64,000 nucleotides of DNA from Undibacterium pigrum (GTDB lineage Bacteria > Pseudomonadota > Gammaproteobacteria > Burkholderiales > Burkholderiaceae_D): the NCBI RefSeq assembly GCF_003201815.1, contig NZ_QJKB01000014.1, positions 1 to 64,000 on the forward strand, given 5' to 3'. A program made the translations under genes and the position numbers. Positions 26,252-34,575 of the stretch are shown in pieces (position 1 is the first letter of the stretch; each line of letters begins with the position of its first letter). A model generated the notes under the pieces. That model did not search any database, was not told the origin of the DNA, and worked only from the letters and a program-made list of their open reading frames with translations.

Positions 26252-27085
26252 ATGTCACGTCTTGCTTTCAAATCACTGGCCTGCCTGCCCTTGTGCGCAT
26301 TGCTGGCATCTGCGGTATTGCCATCTGCCCAGGCCCAGACAGCAACACCATCGGCGACCGATGAAATCGCCAAATACCGCGAAATGCTGGCCGATGGTAA
26401 TCCGGCAGAATTATGGGAAATGCGCGGCCAGGAACTCTGGCAAAAAAAGCAGGGGCCAAATCAGGCTTCGCTGGAACAATGTGATCTGGGTAAAGGCCCG
26501 GGCGTGACCAAAGGTGCCTATGCAGAACTGCCGCGCTATTTCAAAGACGTGAACAAGGTCATGGACCTGGAGCAGCGCCTCATGTACTGCCGCATGAGCC
26601 TGCAAGGCTTGACGCGTGAGCAAGCTGCAAAGACACCTTTCGGTTCTGCAGGCAACCCTTCTGATATCGAAGCCCTGGTATCTTTTCTGACGGCAGAATC
26701 ACGTGGCGTAAAGCTGGCCATCAGCACCAAGCATCCGGCAGAAAAACAGGCCTATGAAATCGGCAAAAAGATATTTTATTATCGCGCCGGTTCGCATGAC
26801 TTTGCCTGCGCCTCCTGCCACTCCGCCGAAGGGCAGCGCATACGCCTGCAAGACTTGCCTAACCTGAACAACAAGGCCAATGCCCAGGCTGCATATTCTA
26901 CCTGGCCTGCTTATCGCGTCTCACAAGGTGAAGTCAGGACCATGCAGCACAGGCTTAATGACTGCTTCCGCCAGCAACGTTTCCCCGTGCCTGATTATGC
27001 ATCAGACACCATCACTGCACTGACCATGTTCCTGGCAAAATCTGCCGACGGCGCGGTCATGAATGCACCTGCATTGAAACGCTGA
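26252..27085 (+). CDS. soxA: SoxA, c-type cytochrome of the SoxAX complex
   Basis: 277 residues. Signal peptide (cleavage near AQAQT, residue 28), then a haem site CASCHS near residues 186-190 and the cysteine persulfide ligand region NDCFRQQRFP near residue 236. Only one CxxCH motif, so this is the monohaem type. SoxAX covalently attaches thiosulfate to the SoxY Cys in the periplasm. Ends 10 bp before soxX. Confidence 0.95.
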   Translation: MSRLAFKSLACLPLCALLASAVLPSAQAQTATPSATDEIAKYREMLADGNPAELWEMRGQELWQKKQGPNQASLEQCDLGKGPGVTKGAYAELPRYFKDVNKVMDLEQRLMYCRMSLQGLTREQAAKTPFGSAGNPSDIEALVSFLTAESRGVKLAISTKHPAEKQAYEIGKKIFYYRAGSHDFACASCHSAEGQRIRLQDLPNLNNKANAQAAYSTWPAYRVSQGEVRTMQHRLNDCFRQQRFPVPDYASDTITALTMFLAKSADGAVMNAPALKR

Positions 27086-27095
27086 GGGGACGCAC

Positions 27096-27719
27096 ATGAG
27101 AAATTTACGCACACGCCATATCAGTATCTTGCTGGCAGCGATCTGTAGCACGGCTGTAGTCTCTGCTGCTGAGCCAGACTATGCCAAAGCCGCACTGGAC
27201 ATGATGAAAGCCGACTTCAAGGCCAAAGGCCCGGCCACCATGGAGCGCATGGTGCAGCAGGACGAAGCCCAGGCGCAATGCAGCGCCAACCCGCAGGGCT
27301 TGACAGCCAAACAAGCAAAAAAACTCGAACAGTCACAACTCGCCACGGTGAAATATCCAGCCGATGCGCAGTATATGGGCGACTGGAAAAACGGTGAAAA
27401 AATTGCCCAGAATGGCCGTGGCATGCAATCTTCTGATGCTGTCGGTTCAGTCAATGGCGGCAATTGCTATGCCTGCCACCAGATGAGCAAGACAGAAATC
27501 TCTTTCGGCAATATCGGTCCTTCGCTCTACCAATACGGCAAGCTGCGCGGCACCAGTCCTGAGATTTTGAAATATACCTGGGGCAAACTGTATAACGCGC
27601 AAGCCTATAACGCCTGTTCCAAAATGCCAAGGTTTGGGCATAACGGGGTGTTGACTGAGGCGCAGTTGAAGGATGTGATGGCTTTGTTGCTGGATGGGGA
27701 ATCGCCGGTGAATAAGTAG
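27096..27719 (+). CDS. soxX: SoxX, c-type cytochrome of the SoxAX complex
   Basis: 207 residues. Signal peptide (cleavage near VSAAE, residue 26), then the haem motif CYACHQ near residue 124 and the axial Met in KMPRFGHNG near 177, in the family order. The C-terminal LTEAQLKDVMALLLD helix is conserved in SoxX. Forms the SoxAX heterodimer with the gene before it. The operon is then interrupted by about 470 bp holding a repeat element before soxB. Confidence 0.95.
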   Translation: MRNLRTRHISILLAAICSTAVVSAAEPDYAKAALDMMKADFKAKGPATMERMVQQDEAQAQCSANPQGLTAKQAKKLEQSQLATVKYPADAQYMGDWKNGEKIAQNGRGMQSSDAVGSVNGGNCYACHQMSKTEISFGNIGPSLYQYGKLRGTSPEILKYTWGKLYNAQAYNACSKMPRFGHNGVLTEAQLKDVMALLLDGESPVNK

Positions 27720-27780
27720 GGGCTTGGCTTTATTGTTTTGTTACGGCTATCGTCGGAGCCAGAATCTCTCCTTGTTAATG

Positions 27781-28150
27781 TAAGCTTAATTACGTCGCTC
27801 CTGCGAAGGCAGGAGCCCAGTGGCGTTCGTTGCATACCGTGTCGTTTGAAATGGATTGCCCTTCGTGTAACCAGGCCGGGTCTCGGCCCGGCGGCCGAAT
27901 TCCTTTCTTTGCTTCGCCAAAGAAAGGAATCAAAGAAAGGCGACCGCAGACTCGCTCCCTGCGGGAGTGCCCGTTTGTGTGAAGCAAAAAATGGGAAGTG
28001 TCCGAAACTCGCTACGCTCAAACAACGGACACTTCTTTTTCCATTTTCTGCATCACACAAACGGCTTCGTCCCAAGCGGATTAACGTCAAAATCAAAACC
28101 AACAGCAACGTCAAAACCAACAGCGACCCAACACCAACTTCAAAACCTAC
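27781..28150 (-). repeat. Dispersed multi-hairpin element, copy 2 (reverse orientation)
   Basis: Same order of structures as copy 1, read on the minus strand: arms 27971-27994 / 28041-28064 (24 bp, few mismatches) with an inner stem GAAGTGTCCG / CGGACACTTC (27995-28004 / 28026-28035); CTCCC-TGC-GGGAG (27955-27967); ATTCCTTTCTTTG / CAAAGAAAGGAAT with loop CTTCGC (27899-27930); GCCGGG / CCCGGC near 27875-27893; and GAACGCCACTGGG near 27820. The outer side near 28085-28150 has direct repeats of a CAAAACCAACAGC word. The whole gap between soxX and soxB (27720-28186) is occupied by it. Confidence 0.75.
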
Positions 28151-28186
28151 GGCCGCTACACAATCAAAAACAGAAAGCAAATCATC

Positions 28187-29902
28187 ATGGGTCTGAATCG
28201 TCGTGATTTTTTACAAGTAATGGCTATCGCTGCTGCTGGTGGCATGCAGATAGATGCGCAGGCGGCTATGGCGAATCCTGCTGCAGACAAGCTCTATGAC
28301 CTGCCACGCTTTGGCAATGTCCATCTCATGCATTTCACTGATTGTCATGCACAGTTGCTACCGCTGTATTTTCGCGAGCCCAGTGTCAATCTCGGCATAG
28401 GCGCGGCGTTTGGCAAGAGCCCGCATCTGGTGGGTGAACATTTGTTGAAGCAATTCGGTATCAAGCCCAATACGCCAGAAGCCCATGCTTTTAGCTGCCT
28501 GAACTTTGAACAGGCGGCAGCGACTTATGGCAAGGTCGGTGGCTTTGCGCATCTGACGACGCTGGTCAAACGCATACGCGGTAACCGTCCTGGTGCGCTC
28601 CTGCTTGATGGCGGTGATACCTGGCAGGGGTCTGCGACAGCACTGTGGACCAAGGGGCAGGACATGGTTGATGCTTGTTTGCAGATGGGTGTGAATGTCA
28701 TGACAGCGCACTGGGAAATGACCCTGGGTGACAAGCGCGTCAAGCATATCGTCGAGAATGACTTCAAGGGCAAGGTCGATTTTGTCGCGCAAAATATCCA
28801 GACTACCGATTTTGGTGATCCCGTGTTTGAAGCCTTTACCATGAAAGAAATGAATGGTGTAGCTGTCGCCATCATTGGTCAGGCCTTCCCGTATACCCCC
28901 ATCGCCAACCCACGCTATCTGGTGCCGGAATGGAGCTTTGGCATACAGGAAGAAAATATGCAAAAGACCGTCGATGCGGCGCGTGCCAAGGGGGCGAAAG
29001 TGGTTGTCGTCCTGTCGCACAACGGCATGGATGTTGATCTCAAGATGGCATCGCGCGTGCGTGGTATTGATGCCATCATGGGCGGGCATACTCATGACGG
29101 TATGCCTGCGCCCGTCATCGTTGAAAACGGTGGTGGCAAGACCCTGGTGACCAATGCGGGCAGCAATAGCAAGTTCCTTGGTGTGCTGGATTTCGATGTG
29201 AAGGAAGGGCGCATACAGGGCTTCCAGTACAAGCTGCTGCCAGTGTTTGCCAACTTCCTGCCTGCAGATGCCGACATGCAGGCGCTGATACAAAAAATCC
29301 GTGCACCTTACACCGCCAAATTGTCGGAAAAACTGGCGATGACAGAGGGCACGCTGTACCGTCGTGGCAATTTCAATGGCAGCTTTGATCAGTTGATTGT
29401 CGACGCGCTGCTGGAAGTAAAAGGAGCCGAAATCGCCTTCTCACCCGGCTTCCGCTGGGGTACTTCCCTGCTGCCCAATAGCGCCATCACCATGGAACAT
29501 GTGATGGACCAGACCGCCACCACCTACTCCTATACCACCGTCACAGAAATGACAGGCGCCGCCATCAAGACCGTGCTGGAAGACGTGGCCGATAACCTGT
29601 TCAATCCAGACCCTTACTATCAGCAAGGCGGCGACATGGTGCGCGTTGGTGGCCTGACTTATGCCATAGAACCGGCAGCAGCCATGGGTAAGCGCATACA
29701 GGATATGCGGCTGAATGGTCAGCCACTGGCAGATGGCAAAGTCTATAAAGTGGCTGGCTGGGCCCCGGTGGCAGAAGGTGCCAAAGGTGAGCCAGTCTGG
29801 GATGTAGTCGGGCAATGGCTGCGTACCCATAAAAAAATCACACCACGCAAACTGAATACACCACGTTTGATTGGAGTGACTGGTAATCCTGGCCTGGTTT
29901 AA
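28187..29902 (+). CDS. soxB: SoxB, thiosulfohydrolase
   Basis: 571 residues. Tat signal at the N-terminus (NRRDFLQVMAIAAAGG). The calcineurin-like dimanganese centre is visible: HFTDCHAQ near residue 52, LDGGDTWQG near 143, AHWEMTLGD near 178, LSHNGMD near 281 and GGHTHDGMP near 300, all as in SoxB and 5'-nucleotidases. It removes sulfate from the SoxY-bound sulfonate. The start has no strong ribosome-binding site. The stop at 29902 overlaps by 4 nt the stop of the convergent MFS gene on the minus strand. Separated from soxX by a repeat element. Confidence 0.96.
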   Translation: MGLNRRDFLQVMAIAAAGGMQIDAQAAMANPAADKLYDLPRFGNVHLMHFTDCHAQLLPLYFREPSVNLGIGAAFGKSPHLVGEHLLKQFGIKPNTPEAHAFSCLNFEQAAATYGKVGGFAHLTTLVKRIRGNRPGALLLDGGDTWQGSATALWTKGQDMVDACLQMGVNVMTAHWEMTLGDKRVKHIVENDFKGKVDFVAQNIQTTDFGDPVFEAFTMKEMNGVAVAIIGQAFPYTPIANPRYLVPEWSFGIQEENMQKTVDAARAKGAKVVVVLSHNGMDVDLKMASRVRGIDAIMGGHTHDGMPAPVIVENGGGKTLVTNAGSNSKFLGVLDFDVKEGRIQGFQYKLLPVFANFLPADADMQALIQKIRAPYTAKLSEKLAMTEGTLYRRGNFNGSFDQLIVDALLEVKGAEIAFSPGFRWGTSLLPNSAITMEHVMDQTATTYSYTTVTEMTGAAIKTVLEDVADNLFNPDPYYQQGGDMVRVGGLTYAIEPAAAMGKRIQDMRLNGQPLADGKVYKVAGWAPVAEGAKGEPVWDVVGQWLRTHKKITPRKLNTPRLIGVTGNPGLV

Positions 29903-31251
29903 GTTTTGATGGCGGGTGGCGGTTTCTTTGGTAATTTGACGATACCCACCGCCATTGCCGCACAAATCAGCAAGCCACCCGCCAGCCTGATCACGTTTTC
30001 AGGATTGCCACCCAGCCAGGCCTGGTAATACAGCGGCAGGGTGAAGATTTGTATGATCATGGGGATGACGATGAACATATTGAATATGCCCATATACACC
30101 CCCGTGCGCTCAGCCGGTATGCTGCCAGCCAGCATGATATAAGGATTGCCCATGATACTGGCCCAGGCCAGGCCCACACCCAGCATGGGGATGAATAATA
30201 GCGCTGGCGTATGTATGGCCGGTATGCTCATCATGCACAAGCCCGCCAGTGTCAGGCAAGTGGCATGGCTGATTTTTGGGCCAAAGCGACGGGTGAAAGG
30301 CACCAGCGCAAAGGCGGCAATGAAGGCGATGAAGTTGTAGAAAGCACCTATCTGCCCATTCAATAATCCCGCTTCGCGGAAACCGGCAGAGCTTGGGTCA
30401 CTGGTGCCAAATATGCTGCGTCCCAGCGACAGCATGATGTATTGCCAGTAGCAAAACATGGCATACCACTGGAATAGTTTGACCAGTGCCAACTGGCGCA
30501 TGGTGGGTGGCATTTCTTTTATGGCCAGACCTATCTCGGCCAGGGTGGCACGCCAGCCTGTGGCTTGTTGCTTGATCTGTGCCAACTGCTCTGTTGTCAA
30601 TGGTATTTCCGGGGTAGTCTTCAAGGTCCACAAGATGGAGGCAATCGAAAATACTGCGCCTATGATAAAAGCCGCGATGACGATGTAGGGAATGTGATGG
30701 CTGTTGACGCTATTGCTGTTCATGCCTGCCACTACCAGTATCGATGGCGTCAGGTAGGCCAGGGTTTGCCCCAGGCCGGTGAAAGCGCTTTGCGTGAGGA
30801 AGCCGACCGAATGCTGGCTGGCATCGAGTTTATCGCTGACAAAGGCACGGTAAGGTTCCATGGTGACATTGTTGGCAGCATCCAGTATCCACAACAAACC
30901 AGCAGCCATCCACAGTGTAGAGCTGAACGGCATGATTAATAAACCCAGGCTGCACAGCACTGCACCAATCAGGAAATAAGGCGTACGTCTGCCCCAGCGG
31001 CTGATGGTGCGGTCACTCATGGCACCAATCAGCGGTTGCACCAGCAGGCCTGTCACCGGTCCGGCCAGCCACAAATAGGGCAGGCTGGCTTCATCAGCAC
31101 CCAGGTAGGCATAGATGGGGCTCATGCTGCTTTGCTGTAAACCAAAACTGAACTGTATGCCAAAAAAGCCAAAGTTCATGTTGATGATTTGCCAGAATGA
31201 CAGGCGGGGTTTGCCGGTCACTGGCTGTGAGTTGGTTGTGGCTGCATTCAT
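29899..31251 (-). CDS. MFS sugar transporter (GPH/sucrose-type)
   Basis: 450 residues with about 12 membrane spans. Loop 2-3 motif SDRTISRWGRRTPYFLIG, DAANNVTMEPYRAFVSD (loop 4-5) and the repeated MFS pattern fit the glycoside-pentoside-hexuronide/sucrose transporter group. The start at 31251 forms an ATGA overlap with the sugar kinase stop, so the two are translationally coupled; a longer frame to 31311 lies inside that gene. Its place with amylosucrase, a TonB receptor and a LacI regulator corresponds to SuxC of the Xanthomonas sux locus. Inner-membrane uptake of sucrose is the likely role. Confidence 0.88.
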   Translation of the reverse strand: MNAATTNSQPVTGKPRLSFWQIINMNFGFFGIQFSFGLQQSSMSPIYAYLGADEASLPYLWLAGPVTGLLVQPLIGAMSDRTISRWGRRTPYFLIGAVLCSLGLLIMPFSSTLWMAAGLLWILDAANNVTMEPYRAFVSDKLDASQHSVGFLTQSAFTGLGQTLAYLTPSILVVAGMNSNSVNSHHIPYIVIAAFIIGAVFSIASILWTLKTTPEIPLTTEQLAQIKQQATGWRATLAEIGLAIKEMPPTMRQLALVKLFQWYAMFCYWQYIMLSLGRSIFGTSDPSSAGFREAGLLNGQIGAFYNFIAFIAAFALVPFTRRFGPKISHATCLTLAGLCMMSIPAIHTPALLFIPMLGVGLAWASIMGNPYIMLAGSIPAERTGVYMGIFNMFIVIPMIIQIFTLPLYYQAWLGGNPENVIRLAGGLLICAAMAVGIVKLPKKPPPAIKT

Positions 31252-32252
31252 GGGTTTGCCCCGCTGCTTGCAATGGCTGGCAGGGTTTCTGCATTCCAGC
31301 ATTGTTGCCATTGTTCATAAAAGTCAGCATCGCTGGCAACCGCACCGCGTACACTGCAAATGCCTGCCGCAAACAGATGGGCACGCTGCAGGCTGAGGTG
31401 CAAAGGCCATCCGCGCTGCATGCCAAGTATGAAGATGGCAGAGAAGGCATCACCGCCGCCTACGGTATCAACGACTTCAACTTTGACAGCTTCGCTTGCA
31501 CTGCGCAGGTACTGCCCAGCCTCATCCAGATAGGCATAACCGCGTTCACCCAGTGTGGTGATAATGGCTTGCAGCTTGAATAGTGCTATCAATGCTGTTG
31601 CATGGGTCTGGATATCTCTATCATCCAGTGCCGCTTCGTTTTCTGCCTTTGGCTTGTCCAGATAAATTTCTGCCAGTATCTGCAATTCTTCTTCATTGAC
31701 CTTGAGTATGTCGGCAAACTGTAATGATTGTTCTATGGTAGCCAGACTGTATTGCATGGCACGCAAGTTCAAATCCAGGTATTTGAGTGCCCGGGTTTGT
31801 GCCAGCAAGCCATACAAAGCCTCACGCGAGACAGGGTTTCTCTGCGCCAGCGTGCCAAAGTAAAAGATGCCCTGGTCATGCTCAGGGCTGGCCTGCAGCA
31901 TGGCTGTTACGGCAGTCTGTCCATCAATATGGTCATATGCCTGATCAGGCAAAATCTCGAACTTGTGCCTGGCCATGTCTGCACTATCGTCCTGAGTCAC
32001 CTTGACGCGCCCCGTAGGATAGTGCTGGTCAGTCTGCAAAGCAGTTGCCGGGAGTTTGAAACGCTGCATGTCGGCGCGTATCAATTGCGCAGTCGCATCA
32101 TTGCCCACGCGCGAAATCATCAGCGGCGCACAATCAAAATAACCCAGGCTGCGCGCCACGTTGAAAGGCGCGCCGCCAACGACAGGCTGGTCCGGGAAAT
32201 CATCAATCAGGGTTTCGCCAAAGATGATGATGGGTTTGCTTTGCAGTGACAT
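31248..32252 (-). CDS. PfkB family sugar kinase, probable fructokinase
   Basis: 334 residues. PfkB signature 1 GGAPFNVARSL near residues 26-36, and signature 2 DTVGGGDAFSAIF near 265-277 with the catalytic Asp in GGGD. The start at 32252 has AAAGAAA upstream; a longer frame to 32390 overlaps the amylosucrase end and is rejected. Fructose is released when amylosucrase consumes sucrose, so a fructokinase in the same operon makes metabolic sense. It overlaps the MFS gene by 4 bp. Confidence 0.9.
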   Translation of the reverse strand: MSLQSKPIIIFGETLIDDFPDQPVVGGAPFNVARSLGYFDCAPLMISRVGNDATAQLIRADMQRFKLPATALQTDQHYPTGRVKVTQDDSADMARHKFEILPDQAYDHIDGQTAVTAMLQASPEHDQGIFYFGTLAQRNPVSREALYGLLAQTRALKYLDLNLRAMQYSLATIEQSLQFADILKVNEEELQILAEIYLDKPKAENEAALDDRDIQTHATALIALFKLQAIITTLGERGYAYLDEAGQYLRSASEAVKVEVVDTVGGGDAFSAIFILGMQRGWPLHLSLQRAHLFAAGICSVRGAVASDADFYEQWQQCWNAETLPAIASSGANP

Positions 32253-32350
32253 GGGTTTCTTTTCTGTTAGCGGGCTTGAATTGTGAAAATTGCGAAATGC
32301 GAGTATTTGAGCAATATCCAGTTTTCTCCTTCCCCTTGAAAGGGCGGAAG

Positions 32351-34303
32351 TTAGTCTTGAGTCATATTTCCCTGTTTCCTTACCAACCACAATTGAGAAT
32401 ATGCTTGTAATGTCACAGTAAGATCAACATCAAGCTTGCTCAACTGATCAACCCAGCCTCGCCCAGGAATATCATGGTCCGCCAGCAGTTCCACCATATC
32501 CAGGCTGATACTGTGCTCTGAAAAATTCCCTAAAAACAGCAAAGGATCATCCACGCTACCGCGCAAAAAAGCCAGCACGGCAGGATTGTTTGCTTTCAAC
32601 AGTTGTCGTGCTTCCTGCGCAGCAAGTTGCGGCAATTGCCTACGCTGCGGCAACAAGTGACAAAGCGCATTGAATACCGTCCCCGCATCATGCGAACCAG
32701 AATGGCGCTGGGCATAGAGTTCATCATCCCAGACTGGCCTGTGCAACCAGCGGCTGTCTGCTGCCTGTGCGGGTACCTGCCTGTATGCTTCATCATTTAT
32801 CTGCGCCAGCTCATCGCCCATATAGATCAGCGGCATGCCGCCAAAACAAAAACTCAGGCCATACAAGAGTAGCAGACGTTGCCTGGCCAGATGTTTTTCT
32901 GTTGCTGTGTGTGCGCTGGAAAAACCGGTTAACGCCGCCGCCATGCCTACCGTGCCATGCACTGCTGCCGGGTCATTGGCCTGGAAACTGGCGCCGCGCG
33001 CATAGCTGCCCTCGCCACTATAGAAGCGGGATACCCTGGCCAGCCTTTGCTGTACATCTTCTGTCTTCAGGCCTGCTTCTGGCCGCAGCACATTCCAGCC
33101 TATGTCGTCATGGCAGCGCACATAAGTCAGCCAACTGCTTTGCTCTGGCTGCGCTGGAGTGCCTGCAAATACATGGCGCATCAGGCTGGTGTCCTGTTCT
33201 GCCAGGGCAACCCATGAGGCTGCCATCAGGCTGCTGTGATAGGCGAGGTGGCATTCCTGCTTTGAATTTGCTCCGTCGTTGTTGCCAAGGTAGGCGGGTA
33301 ATTCTGCCGTTTCAACAATGGCTTCCGCCTTCAGTAAAACACCAGGAGCAGCAATTTCTACCAGACTGCGCAAGGCTTGCAAAATCTGGTGGGCCTCTGG
33401 CTGGTTCATGGATTTTGTGCCAGCGCGCTTCCACAAGAAGGCGGTGGAATCGAGACGAAAAGCTTCTACCCCACGGTTAGCGAGGCGCAACAAGGCTGCA
33501 GCCATGTCGGCAAAGACCTTTGGATTGCTGTAATTCAGATCCCATTGATAAGGGTAGAAGGTGGTCCATACCCATGCCTGCAATTCAGGAACAAAGCTGA
33601 AATTGCCAGGGGCAACTTGCGGGAAAACCTGGCCAAGATGCTGTTCAAAATTATCTGGAATTGTGCGATCAGGATAGTGATAAAAATAATCGCGGTAGTG
33701 CGGGTCACCTTGTTTTGCCGCAACAGCCCAGGGGTGATCATCTGCCACGTGGTTGAGGATAAAGTCAGAACACAGGCTGATACCCGCTGCACGCAGGGCA
33801 GTGCTGAGTTCTTCCAGGTCTGCCATATTGCCAAGACGCGGTTCTATCGCATCAAAATCGGCTACGGCAAAACCGCCATCATTTTCGCCAGTGCGGGCTT
33901 TTAAAAAGGGCAACAGGTGCAGGTAAGTTACGCCCAGTTCCTGCAAATGCGGGATACGCTTTTGCACGCCGCGCAAGTCACCGGCAAAGCGGTCGGCATA
34001 GCAGCAATAGCCAAGCATGTTTTCTTTGGTGAACCAGTTTTTGTCGGTGCTTCTGGCATCATCCAGAACTTGCAGGGGCAGGGGGCGTGCTGCGACGGCT
34101 TCGCCTGCGACTTGCAAGAGTTCTGTCAGCCATGTGGCATACGCTTGTTCATTGCTGAATTGATTGCCGTACAGTGTCTGCAGTGTTTGGTATAAATCGG
34201 GAAGGTGCTTTGCCAGCCTGGCCCCTATGCGCGCGTGCGTGCCCGGTGCCAGCTTGCTGAGCAGGGCTGTGAGGAAAGGTGCTGTGTTCGTTGCGGCAGA
34301 CAT
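32351..34303 (-). CDS. Amylosucrase (GH13 subfamily 4)
   Basis: 650 residues, no signal peptide. The GH13 catalytic residues can be placed: nucleophile Asp285 in FRLDSTAFLWK, acid/base Glu327 in LLKAEAIV, and transition-state Asp399 in VRCHDDIGW. The order and spacing match amylosucrases (Neisseria enzyme D286/E328/D393) more than other sucrose-active GH13 enzymes. N-terminal helical domain about 1-90. It splits sucrose into fructose and an alpha-1,4-glucan, or hydrolyses it. The gene lies on the minus strand between a TonB receptor and the kinase, as in sux loci where it is SuxB. Confidence 0.92.
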   Translation of the reverse strand: MSAATNTAPFLTALLSKLAPGTHARIGARLAKHLPDLYQTLQTLYGNQFSNEQAYATWLTELLQVAGEAVAARPLPLQVLDDARSTDKNWFTKENMLGYCCYADRFAGDLRGVQKRIPHLQELGVTYLHLLPFLKARTGENDGGFAVADFDAIEPRLGNMADLEELSTALRAAGISLCSDFILNHVADDHPWAVAAKQGDPHYRDYFYHYPDRTIPDNFEQHLGQVFPQVAPGNFSFVPELQAWVWTTFYPYQWDLNYSNPKVFADMAAALLRLANRGVEAFRLDSTAFLWKRAGTKSMNQPEAHQILQALRSLVEIAAPGVLLKAEAIVETAELPAYLGNNDGANSKQECHLAYHSSLMAASWVALAEQDTSLMRHVFAGTPAQPEQSSWLTYVRCHDDIGWNVLRPEAGLKTEDVQQRLARVSRFYSGEGSYARGASFQANDPAAVHGTVGMAAALTGFSSAHTATEKHLARQRLLLLYGLSFCFGGMPLIYMGDELAQINDEAYRQVPAQAADSRWLHRPVWDDELYAQRHSGSHDAGTVFNALCHLLPQRRQLPQLAAQEARQLLKANNPAVLAFLRGSVDDPLLFLGNFSEHSISLDMVELLADHDIPGRGWVDQLSKLDVDLTVTLQAYSQLWLVRKQGNMTQD

Positions 34304-34400
34304 GGTGCAGGTAGTGCCTTAGAAAAACGGGTCATTAAAAATGGCTCCCCCACATGTTGGGGGTGTAGAGGAGCCTAAAGTGCTACCAGGGACTGGTTCC

Positions 34401-34532
34401 GGAAGCGTGGATGGGGCTACTGCGCGGCGTGATTTTGGGCCTGCGATGCTCATCGTACTCAAGTACGACTGCGCTTCACGTGTCAAAAAATCGTCAAACT
34501 AACGCCGCTCGCTACGCCCCCTCCACGCTTCC
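34401..34532. repeat. Long imperfect palindromic repeat
   Basis: The outer arms GGAAGCGTGGATGGGGCTAC (34401-34420) and its near complement (34513-34532) pair over about 30 bp with a few mismatches, continuing into TGCGCGGCGT against ACGCCGCTCG. The centre has TCGTACT / AGTACGA around 34453-34468 and the CAAAAAATC against GATTTTG pairing. It looks like a REP-type or BIME intergenic repeat. A smaller CCCCCA/TGGGGG hairpin lies just before (about 34349-34365). The remaining space to the TonB receptor stop at 34576 holds no gene. Confidence 0.6.
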
Positions 34533-34575
34533 TACGCACTGGGAGGCGGATGTTCGCTGCGCTCCAGCGTGACTG

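Noticed and set aside
27605..28206. Reading frames up to 191 codons across the soxX-soxB gap
   Set aside because: They run through the second multi-hairpin element and the end of soxX; composition is repetitive and the frames do not match copy 1.
28358..29293. A 311-codon antisense frame in soxB
   Set aside because: soxB is certain from its metal-binding motifs; antisense frame is composition-driven.
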